14,090 bases of DNA from Deltaproteobacteria bacterium (GTDB lineage: Bacteria > Myxococcota_A > UBA9160): assembly GCA_003520425.1 (NCBI GenBank), contig DOUU01000188.1:9424-23513 (forward strand), given 5' to 3'. The notes under the pieces were generated by a model. The model did no database searches. It was not told the origin of the DNA and saw only the letters and a list, made by a program, of their open reading frames with translations. A program made the position numbers and the translations under genes. Of this stretch, positions 7,207-13,196 are shown piece by piece (within the stretch, counting starts at the first letter, position 1; each line of letters opens with the position of its first letter).

Positions 7207-7373
7207 GTCCAACGTATCGGCCGGTCTCTTCGGTCGCTTGGGTGATAGCCCCAAATCGCTCGCTCTGGCACAAGGATTGTGCAGGGGCTGCCGGCGCCCG
7301 CCCGCGCAGCTCGAAGCCGCGCGCCGGCAACCGTTTTCGCTATCCTCTGGTCGGAGCAAGCCACATCCGCCGC
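7207..7373. promoter_or_regulatory. Divergent spacer between the ast-type operon and the EEP gene, with a dyad and a sigma-54-like element
   Basis: These 167 bases must hold the operon promoter (leftward) and probably that of the EEP-family gene (rightward). A perfect dyad GCACAA-GGA-TTGTGC lies at 7268-7282. Read rightward with its flank it gives TGGCAC-N5-TTGT, which matches the -24 box of a sigma-54 promoter exactly and the -12 box except for its last base; leftward it does not match. A second inverted repeat, TGCCGGCGC (7289-7297) and GCGCCGGCA (7321-7329), could form a 9-bp stem. A TATCCT at 7341-7346 might be a -10 box but lacks a good -35. No promoter is proved. Confidence 0.4.
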
Positions 7374-8270
7374 ATGTCGAGATTTCGAGAACGCATCCGG
7401 TCCCGTGCGCAAAAAGCACGCAAACTTGTCGCCAAGCGCGCGCCAAACAAGAAGCGTGTCAAGCCCTCGGCCTTGGCGCCGCAAGCCCGCCGCCTCGCGG
7501 GGCCGCTTGCCCTGCGCGAATTGTGCTTGGTTCGCGCGCCCGCCGTGCCGATCCATCCCTGCGCGATGGGACAGCAGATCCAGGTAGCCACCTACAACGT
7601 CCACCGCTGGACAGGTCTCAATGGCCGGAGCGATCCGGATCCGGCACGGGCTTGCTTCGTGATCTCTGAGCTCGATGCCCATGTGATCGCGCTGCAAGAG
7701 GTGCTGCGCCCGCTCAAGGGCGAAGATCCCCTCGAGCGCCTGGCGGATGTGCTTGGCCTTCACCTCGCCTTCGCGGCGACCCGAATGCACCGTCACGGCG
7801 AACTTGGAAACGCGATTCTCTCGCGCTGGCCCATTCTCAACGTCTCGACCCTTGACCTGTCCTTCTCACGCCTCGAGCGGCGGATCGCGGTCGCGGCACG
7901 TTTCGAAGCCAATCAGGCTTCGCTCGGTGTCGTCGCCACTCACCTTGCGCTCGTCGATCGAACCCGACACCGCCAGGTTCGCGAACTGCTCGAACACCCC
8001 CAACTGCTGGCCGGCCCTGCGATCCTGCTGGGCGATATGAACGCGTGGCGCCGCTGCAAGGCGACGCGCGCGCTCGAAGTCGCCATGCGGGGTCACCCAG
8101 AGCTCGATTGGCCGCCGAGCTTTCCGGCGGCGGCGCCGGTGCTCGCCCTGGATCGCGTCTACGCGCGCGGAGCACGCGTCGTGGAAGTGCGCGCCCATGC
8201 GACGGCGGCTGCGCGGCGTGCCTCGGATCACCTGCCGGTGCTGGCCCAGGTGGAGCTCCCGGCGGCCTAG
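7374..8270 (+). CDS. Endonuclease/exonuclease/phosphatase (EEP, DNase I-like) family protein
   Basis: Predicted 298-residue metal-dependent phosphodiesterase or phosphatase of the EEP superfamily. Visible active-site series: ATYNVHRW (Asn75), IALQEV (metal-ligand Glu109), GELGNAILSR (142-151), VATHLAL (His190), ILLGDMNAW (Asp221, Asn223), LDRVY (Asp260) and ASDHLPV (Asp285, His286). This is a complete catalytic set, so the protein should be active; the substrate (DNA, RNA, lipid head group or inositol phosphate) cannot be told from sequence. The start is uncertain. ATG 7374 adds a 64-residue, strongly basic N-terminal extension (RERIRSRAQKARK and following); ATG 7566 starts directly before the domain. 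Neither has a clear ribosome binding site. It runs divergently from the ast-type operon and tail-to-tail into the MATE gene, sharing the CTAG at 8267-8270 so that both stop codons overlap. Confidence 0.85.
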   Translation: MSRFRERIRSRAQKARKLVAKRAPNKKRVKPSALAPQARRLAGPLALRELCLVRAPAVPIHPCAMGQQIQVATYNVHRWTGLNGRSDPDPARACFVISELDAHVIALQEVLRPLKGEDPLERLADVLGLHLAFAATRMHRHGELGNAILSRWPILNVSTLDLSFSRLERRIAVAARFEANQASLGVVATHLALVDRTRHRQVRELLEHPQLLAGPAILLGDMNAWRRCKATRALEVAMRGHPELDWPPSFPAAAPVLALDRVYARGARVVEVRAHATAAARRASDHLPVLAQVELPAA

Positions 8271-9637
8271 ATCGCGACCTGCCGCCAGGCGCCAGAGCGG
8301 AAGCGAAGGACCAAGACGGCGGACAGCGTCGCCACGAACACGAACTCCGCGTACCAAGCCCCGACGACTCCGCCGCCGAGCGTGACTGCAAACAGCCAGG
8401 CAAGGGGAAGGCGGACCGTCCAGGCGAGGCTCGTCTGGACGAGGAAGGGCCAGCGGGTGTCGCCCGCGCCACGGAGCGAGCCTGCCGCGACGATCGCCAT
8501 GCAGTCGAAAAGCTGGAAAGCTGCGCCAAGGGCGAGCAGAGAACGCCCAAACGCGAGGACTCGGATGTCGTCGACGTAGAGCCGGAGCAGAAACTCCGGC
8601 GCGCTCACGAAGAGCCCGGCCACCCCGGCCGCCAGCACGAGACCGAGCTTTGCGGCCGAGCGAAAGCTGCGAGCCGCGGAGTCGAGATCACGCGCGCCCT
8701 TGTAGCGTCCGACGAGCGTCATCGCCGCGAGGGAGATCCCGACGGCCTGCATGAAGGACAGCGAGAGCAGCGAGAGCATCGCTTGGTTCGCAGCCATCGA
8801 GGCGTTTCCCATGCGCGCCACAAGTGTCGTGAAGAGCGCGAACGCGCTCATGTCGAGCAGCCACTGGCCGCCGATCGGGGCTCCGGTCCGGAGAAAGCGC
8901 CGGATCTGGCGCAGATCGGGTGCGACCGGACCCGTCTGAAACGCGCGAGACACTCTGCGGCCGAAGAGCGCCGCAAACAGCAAAGCCGCGCCAACGGCCT
9001 CGGCGATCGAAGTGGCGGCACCGGCGCCGGCGACTCCCCATGCCGGAAGCCCGAAGTGGCCGAACACAAGCCCATAGGCGAGGAACGCGTTCAGCGTGTT
9101 TGCGGCGAGCGTGGCGATGAGCGGTGTCCGCGTGTCTCCGAGCCCGCGAAAGAACGAGGCAAGCACCATCCAAATCGCGAGGCACGTGAACCCGAGCGGC
9201 CGCATCCGCACGTAGGCAAGGGCATAGTCGTGGATTTCCGGCGTCGTTCCGAGAAGCCGCAGGAAAACGTCCGCGCCTTGAGTGAAGAGCAGCAGCACAA
9301 CTGCTGCGGCGGGTACGACGGCGTAGATTCCCTGCCATGCCCATCTTCCGCACGAGGCCTCGTCCCCCGCGCCGTGGGCTTGCGACACAAACGTCTGGAC
9401 GCCGTTCGCGCAACCGCTGAAGACGCAGAACACCGTCCACAGCCAGATGCCCGCGAAGCCAAGGGCGCCGAGCTGGGCTGCGCCAAGCCTCCCCACGAAG
9501 ATGCAGTCGACCATGTGCATCGCTGTCTGTGACAGCTGGGTGAGGACAATCGGGTAGGCCAAAGACGCGACTTCACGAACGCCGCCTGCGCGGGCCTGCG
9601 CCTCGGAAGCAGCGGGAGTCGCGATTTGCGTGACCAT
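8267..9637 (-). CDS. MATE family (NorM-like) multidrug/toxin efflux transporter
   Basis: Predicted 456-residue inner-membrane cation-coupled antiporter of the multidrug and toxic compound extrusion family. About 12 hydrophobic segments are visible. Motifs: VDCIFVGRLGAAQLGALG (43-60), corresponding to the VDxxxVGRLG signature of the first helix pair, VSQAHGAGD (84-92), and the pseudo-twofold repeat of the RGxGDTRxP loop, RGLGDTRTP at 164-172 and RGAGDTRWP near 389-397, one in each half. Length is normal. ATG 9637 is preferred because GGAG lies 6 nt upstream on the minus strand; a TTG at 9649 would swallow that site. Drugs, dyes or metabolites are typical family substrates, but none can be assigned. 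No regulator gene is adjacent. Its 5' leader contains a very stable hairpin described separately. Confidence 0.93.
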   Translation of the reverse strand: MVTQIATPAASEAQARAGGVREVASLAYPIVLTQLSQTAMHMVDCIFVGRLGAAQLGALGFAGIWLWTVFCVFSGCANGVQTFVSQAHGAGDEASCGRWAWQGIYAVVPAAAVVLLLFTQGADVFLRLLGTTPEIHDYALAYVRMRPLGFTCLAIWMVLASFFRGLGDTRTPLIATLAANTLNAFLAYGLVFGHFGLPAWGVAGAGAATSIAEAVGAALLFAALFGRRVSRAFQTGPVAPDLRQIRRFLRTGAPIGGQWLLDMSAFALFTTLVARMGNASMAANQAMLSLLSLSFMQAVGISLAAMTLVGRYKGARDLDSAARSFRSAAKLGLVLAAGVAGLFVSAPEFLLRLYVDDIRVLAFGRSLLALGAAFQLFDCMAIVAAGSLRGAGDTRWPFLVQTSLAWTVRLPLAWLFAVTLGGGVVGAWYAEFVFVATLSAVLVLRFRSGAWRQVAI

Positions 9638-9654
9638 GAGAAGCTCCAAAACGC

Positions 9655-9690
9655 CGGAGGCCGCGGACGCCTTCGCGTCCGCGGCCTCCG
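9655..9690. repeat. Perfect 16-bp inverted repeat (hairpin) upstream of the MATE gene
   Basis: Arms CGGAGGCCGCGGACGC (9655-9670) and GCGTCCGCGGCCTCCG (9675-9690) are perfectly complementary around a CTTC loop. On the minus strand the stem is followed within a few bases by GTTTT and then the MATE ribosome binding site, only 17 nt before the start codon. It therefore looks like a terminator- or attenuator-like structure in the 5' leader, or a stray intergenic repeat. The T-run is short for an intrinsic terminator. Confidence 0.85.
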
Positions 9691-9918
9691 TGGCGGGCCG
9701 TCTCGGGCTCCACTCACGCTAAGGACGGACGCGATCCACTTTCACCCTTGCGAGCGCGCTCGCCGCGCATCCACGCGGCGCCGCGCAGCGAGGGGACAAC
9801 GAGGTTCGGAATGTTCGAATTCATACGCCACACTCGTAACACGCGGCCCTCCGATCGGCAATGGCGATCTTGCGAAATCACGGTTGCGGCGGCGCGGACC
9901 GCCGAGTACAAGGAGCAC
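9691..9918. other. Intergenic spacer between divergent MATE and TPR-lipoprotein genes
   Basis: No gene is recognised here. It probably holds the promoters of both flanking operons. Two short perfect palindromes occur, GCGAGCGCGCTCGC at 9750-9763 and CGCGGCGCCGCG at 9774-9785, though in DNA this GC-rich they may be chance. A locally AT-richer patch at about 9805-9840 is a plausible promoter position. The AAGGAG at 9910-9915 is the ribosome binding site of the next gene. Confidence 0.4.
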
Positions 9919-10308
9919 GTGAGGCGTCCCCTGCTGCCTTCCGCTCTCTGGACCGTCGCGGGCATGCTCCTCGCGTTCGCCCTGCCGGGCTGTGCCACCT
10001 TCGAGGGGGCGCGGCTCTATGAGCGGGGGACCCAGGCGCTCGACCGGGGGGATGCGGCGGCGGCGATCGTGGATCTCGAGCAGGCCGCCCGGCTCGTGCC
10101 CCAATCCTCCGAGATCCAGAACCACCTCGGCCTCGCCCACGAGGCAGCCGGCCAGGACGACGCAGCCCTCCTGGCGTTCCGGCGCGCGGTTGCGCTCGAC
10201 TGCTCGAACGAGGCGGCGCAGCAGAATCTCGCAGCGGCGGAGGCCCGGAGGGCGCGGCTTGCCGCTCGTAGCACCGAGCGGGCGGGCAGCAGGCCCGGGG
10301 CTCCATGA
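9919..10308 (+). CDS. Small TPR-repeat lipoprotein
   Basis: Predicted 129-residue lipoprotein. It opens MRRPLLPSALW, followed by a hydrophobic stretch and the lipobox LPGC with lipidated Cys25. The mature part holds about two tetratricopeptide repeats: YERGTQALDRGDAAAAIVDL (from residue 33) and the next, IQNHLGLAHEAAGQDDAALL (from 65), each with the helix-turn-helix spacing and small residues of TPRs. An alanine/arginine-rich tail follows. The GTG at 9919 is chosen because it places Arg-Arg before the hydrophobic core and is preceded by AAGGAG, though the 3-nt spacing is short. Its TGA overlaps the next ATG as ATGA, so the pair is translationally coupled. Such proteins often act as envelope assembly or scaffolding partners; no specific role can be named. 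Confidence 0.75.
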   Translation: MRRPLLPSALWTVAGMLLAFALPGCATFEGARLYERGTQALDRGDAAAAIVDLEQAARLVPQSSEIQNHLGLAHEAAGQDDAALLAFRRAVALDCSNEAAQQNLAAAEARRARLAARSTERAGSRPGAP

Positions 10309-10793
10309 GCCGCGACGACGAAAGAGGCGACCGTCCCCGCCGGAGCTGGCGCGAGATCGATGCCATGCGGGGACGGTCGAAGCACACCTCGTCCTCCGAG
10401 CCCCGCAGTCCGGCGGCGAGGGAACGGTCTCGGGCCGCGACGCAGCACTACCTCAAGCAGCTCGACGGCCTGTTTTCGAAGGCCAAGGGGGGCGCCGAGG
10501 GTGAGCGGCTCGAAAAGGCGGTGCGCGACGCGTTCGGGACGCCGGCGATGGCCGCTGCCTGCCGGTCGTACCGCGACGCGCTCGGCCTGCCGGAGGACGT
10601 GGGTTTGCTCACGCTGTTTCTCGATGCGCATGACTCGGAGATCGTCGGAGCGGTTCTCGCTGCGCTTCACGCCGCCCACGGCTCGGGCAAGCTGCGCGCG
10701 ACGAGCGGCCTGCGCACCCAGCTCCGCCTGCTCGTCCAGGAGCCCGACGACGTCGTCGCCGAGTCCGCCGAGGAGCTTCTCGCGAAGCTCTAG
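10305..10793 (+). CDS. Hypothetical protein, coupled to the TPR lipoprotein
   Basis: Predicted 162-residue cytosolic protein that I do not recognise. The first 45 residues are charged and probably disordered (SRDDERGDRPRRSWREID and a Ser/Arg-rich stretch). From about residue 46 the sequence becomes helical and regular: HYLKQLDGLFSK, then ERLEKAVRDAF, then VGLLTLFLDAHDSEIVGAVL, ending AEELLAKL. The C-terminal helices with a hydrophobic pattern and the phrase HDSEIVGAVLAAL are reminiscent of HEAT-like helical repeats, but this is only an impression. There is no signal peptide, membrane segment or metal-binding motif. The ATG overlaps the stop of the lipoprotein gene, and Fur follows 43 nt after the stop, so it likely belongs to a transcript with the lipoprotein. 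Confidence 0.75.
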   Translation: MSRDDERGDRPRRSWREIDAMRGRSKHTSSSEPRSPAARERSRAATQHYLKQLDGLFSKAKGGAEGERLEKAVRDAFGTPAMAAACRSYRDALGLPEDVGLLTLFLDAHDSEIVGAVLAALHAAHGSGKLRATSGLRTQLRLLVQEPDDVVAESAEELLAKL

Positions 10794-10836
10794 ACGGTGA
10801 GTTGAAGTCCGGGAGGCCATTCATTAGGGTGGCTTT

Positions 10837-11271
10837 ATGTCCCATGACCTCGAACGCGAGGCCTTGGCCCGCTATCTCGAAGATCACCACCTCAAGCACA
10901 CAAAGCAGCGCGAGGCGATCCTCGAGGCCTTTCTCGAGACGACCGGCCACGTGACGAGCGAGGATCTGTACCAGCGCATCCGCGATAAGCACCCGAACAT
11001 CGGATTCACGACGGTGTACCGGACCATGAAGCTCCTGTGCGAGGCCGGTCTGGCCAACGAGCGTCATTTCGACGGCGGTGTGACGCGCTACGAGATTCAG
11101 CACGAACATCACGACCACTTGGTCTGCACGAAGTGCGGCAAGATCATCGAGTTCGAGTGCTCGATGATCGAATCTGCGCAGGACGAGATCGCGCAGCGCT
11201 ATGGATTTCGCCTGCTGCGCCATCGCCACGAGCTCTACGGTCATTGTCCCGAGTGCCGGGCGAAGGGCTAG
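10837..11271 (+). CDS. Fur-family metal-responsive transcriptional regulator
   Basis: Predicted 144-residue dimeric DNA-binding repressor of the Fur/Zur/PerR family. The N-terminal winged helix shows KHTKQREAILEAFLE (20-34), HVTSEDLYQRIR (38-49) and the recognition region IGFTTVYRTMKLLCEAGL (55-72). The C-terminal metal-binding and dimerisation domain has HEHHDHLVC (89-97), and two CxxC pairs, Cys97/Cys100 and Cys137/Cys140, that would bind the structural zinc. Length and layout are those of Fur itself. The metal sensed (Fe, Zn, Mn or peroxide via Fe) cannot be decided from the residues alone, so I give no symbol. AGGG at 10826-10829 is a well-spaced ribosome binding site. It stands immediately upstream of the alkaline-phosphatase gene and may be co-transcribed with it. 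Confidence 0.93.
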   Translation: MSHDLEREALARYLEDHHLKHTKQREAILEAFLETTGHVTSEDLYQRIRDKHPNIGFTTVYRTMKLLCEAGLANERHFDGGVTRYEIQHEHHDHLVCTKCGKIIEFECSMIESAQDEIAQRYGFRLLRHRHELYGHCPECRAKG

Positions 11272-11289
11272 GGCCTGCGACGCTGCACC

Positions 11290-12966
11290 GTGGCAGCCGC
11301 TCTCGCGCTCGGCCTGCTGGCGAGCTGTGCGCGCCCTTCTGCGGCGCCCACCGCCCCCCGCGCGCCTGCGACGGCCCCCTCCGGCGGTTCACCGCACCTC
11401 ATCGTCCTGCTCGCGGTGGATCAGCTTCGCCCTGACCGCCTCTCGGCCGCTCTCCCGGGGGGCCTTGGTCGACTGATGCGGGAGGGGCGGGTGTTCGCGG
11501 ATGCCGCCCTCCAGCACGCAGACACCGAGACGTGTCCGGGCCATGCGACGATGCTCACCGGGCGACAGCCGGGGCCGGCGGGCGTTCCGTCCAACGAGTT
11601 TGTCGAGCGGGACACGGGCCGGCGGGTGTATTGCGTGGAGGACGACGGCGAGGATGCGGCCGTGATCGGCGGAGGAGCGGAGCCGGCGCAAGGACGGTCT
11701 CCGCGAAAGATGCGGGTCAGCGCACTCGGCGACTGGCTGAAAGCCAGCCAGCCGGGTGCGCGGGTGTTCACCGTCTCGGGCAAGGACCGTGCCGCCATCA
11801 CGCTCGGCGGCCAACATCCCGACGCGGCCTACTGGCTGGATCGCGGTCCCGCCCAGGGTTTCACGACGAGTCGCTACTACCGGAGCGAGCTCCCCGAGTG
11901 GGCGCGCGCGTTCAATCGCGCAGCGGGTGGTGAGCCGGCGTTCCTGGCCCGGGTACCGGACCGCTGGGAGCACCCCACCGGCGCGCCCGCGAACGGTGCC
12001 CGGCGCGACGACTACCCGGCCGAGTCGGCACAGTTTGGGCGCACGAGCGGGCATCCCGTGCGCGATCCGGACGTCGGCGTCTTTCTCGAGCGCCTCTTCT
12101 ACACGCCCTTTCTCGACGACGTGACGCTCGACTTTGCGCGGGCGCTCGTGCGCAGCGAGCGGGTCGGTTTGGGGCCCGGAGTGGATCTGCTCGCGATTTC
12201 GCTCTCTGCAACCGATCCGGTCGGCCACTTGTACGGCCCGGGGAGCCAGGAGGCCCGCGACGCCCTGATCCGACTCGATGCGGCCGTAGGGGATTTCCTT
12301 GCGTTTTGCGAGGCTCAGGTGGGTCAGGGAAGCGTGCTGGTGGTCCTCACGGCGGATCACGGCGTGCTTGAGCTTCCCGAATGGCTGGTCGAAACCGGCG
12401 CAAGCGAGTGCCCGCTCCCGACCGGGCGCGGCAGCAGCCGTGCACTCGCCGAAGGCGTGGTCGCCGCGCTGCACTCCGCTCTCGACCCAAAGGGGAGCCC
12501 CGTGGCGCCCTGGGTCATGACTTCGGGATACGCGCTCACCGCAAACCGCCGCCTGGCCGAAGAGCGCCATGTGCCGGTCTCGCGGGTTGTGGACCTCGCA
12601 CGGCGCTGGCTCAGCTCCCAGCCCGGCATCGTTCACGTCTGGACGCAGGAAGAGATCGAAGAAGAGACAGGGCCCGCGCCGTTTGCTGTGCTCTACCGCA
12701 ACTCCTTCGACCCCGAGCGCAGCGGCGACCTCATCGTGCAGCCCGCACCCACCTGCCTGTTCTCGCCGTCTTCCACGGGCACCTCCCACGGCACGCCGTA
12801 CCTCTACGACCGCGCCGTACCCCTCGTCTTCTTTGGCTCCGGGGTGGCCCCCGGAGTGGTTCGGGGGCGGGCAGCGACGGTCGATATCGCCCCGACACTG
12901 GCGCGCGCCATTGGGCTCGAACTCCCCGCCGGACTCGACGGCCACCCGCTCGCGCTCCAGCCCTAG
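11290..12966 (+). CDS. PafA-type alkaline phosphatase superfamily lipoprotein
   Basis: Predicted 558-residue lipid-anchored envelope phosphomonoesterase of the PafA type (nucleotide pyrophosphatase/phosphodiesterase branch of the alkaline phosphatase superfamily). From memory of PafA, nearly every catalytic residue has a counterpart at almost the same number: Asp44 in VDQLRPD, nucleophile Thr81 in TETCPGHAT, Asn102 in PSNEF, Lys165 and Arg167 in SGKDRA, Asp309 and His313 in TDPVGH, Asp356 and His357 in TADHG, and His500 in TSHGTPY. The Lys/Arg pair favours phosphate monoesters over diesters. The lipobox is LLASC (Cys13). The GTG at 11290 gives a signal peptide without positive charges and has no ribosome binding site. 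An in-frame CTG at 11275 would add MRRCT and is preceded by GAAGGG, so the true start may be there. It lies directly after Fur, probably in one transcript. Confidence 0.88.
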   Translation: MAAALALGLLASCARPSAAPTAPRAPATAPSGGSPHLIVLLAVDQLRPDRLSAALPGGLGRLMREGRVFADAALQHADTETCPGHATMLTGRQPGPAGVPSNEFVERDTGRRVYCVEDDGEDAAVIGGGAEPAQGRSPRKMRVSALGDWLKASQPGARVFTVSGKDRAAITLGGQHPDAAYWLDRGPAQGFTTSRYYRSELPEWARAFNRAAGGEPAFLARVPDRWEHPTGAPANGARRDDYPAESAQFGRTSGHPVRDPDVGVFLERLFYTPFLDDVTLDFARALVRSERVGLGPGVDLLAISLSATDPVGHLYGPGSQEARDALIRLDAAVGDFLAFCEAQVGQGSVLVVLTADHGVLELPEWLVETGASECPLPTGRGSSRALAEGVVAALHSALDPKGSPVAPWVMTSGYALTANRRLAEERHVPVSRVVDLARRWLSSQPGIVHVWTQEEIEEETGPAPFAVLYRNSFDPERSGDLIVQPAPTCLFSPSSTGTSHGTPYLYDRAVPLVFFGSGVAPGVVRGRAATVDIAPTLARAIGLELPAGLDGHPLALQP

Positions 12967-13196
12967 AGTCGAAGCCTTCGGGTGGGAGAGAAGAGCAGCA
13001 CGTCGCGAAGACACCGAGAGGTGTCGGAAGGATCTGCCTGGTTTGCGAGGAGAGCCGGAGCGCCTGGGAAGCCCTCGTGCGCACCATGATTTCCCACTGG
13101 GTACAGTTCCTCCAGAAGGGCACCCGAGGGACGCTGGACGGCATGGGAGTTCGATGCGGAGCCGTGGACGAGTTAGCCCGCACGACGCGGCTCGCC
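12967..13196. other. Intergenic region between convergent genes, with a small hairpin
   Basis: The region separates two converging genes. A perfect hairpin GACACC-GAGA-GGTGTC lies at 13010-13025, with a GNRA-type tetraloop. It has no T-run on either side, so it is not a clear intrinsic terminator. One plus-strand frame stays open across the whole gap and has high GC at third positions, but it runs on into the antisense of the next gene. I do not call a gene. Confidence 0.5.

Noticed and set aside
5785..7245. 486-codon plus-strand open frame opposite the aminotransferase
   Set aside because: Antisense shadow of the class III aminotransferase; no recognisable domains.
8045..9532. 495-codon plus-strand frame opposite the MATE gene
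   Set aside because: Highly charged, low-complexity translation antisense to a textbook MATE transporter.
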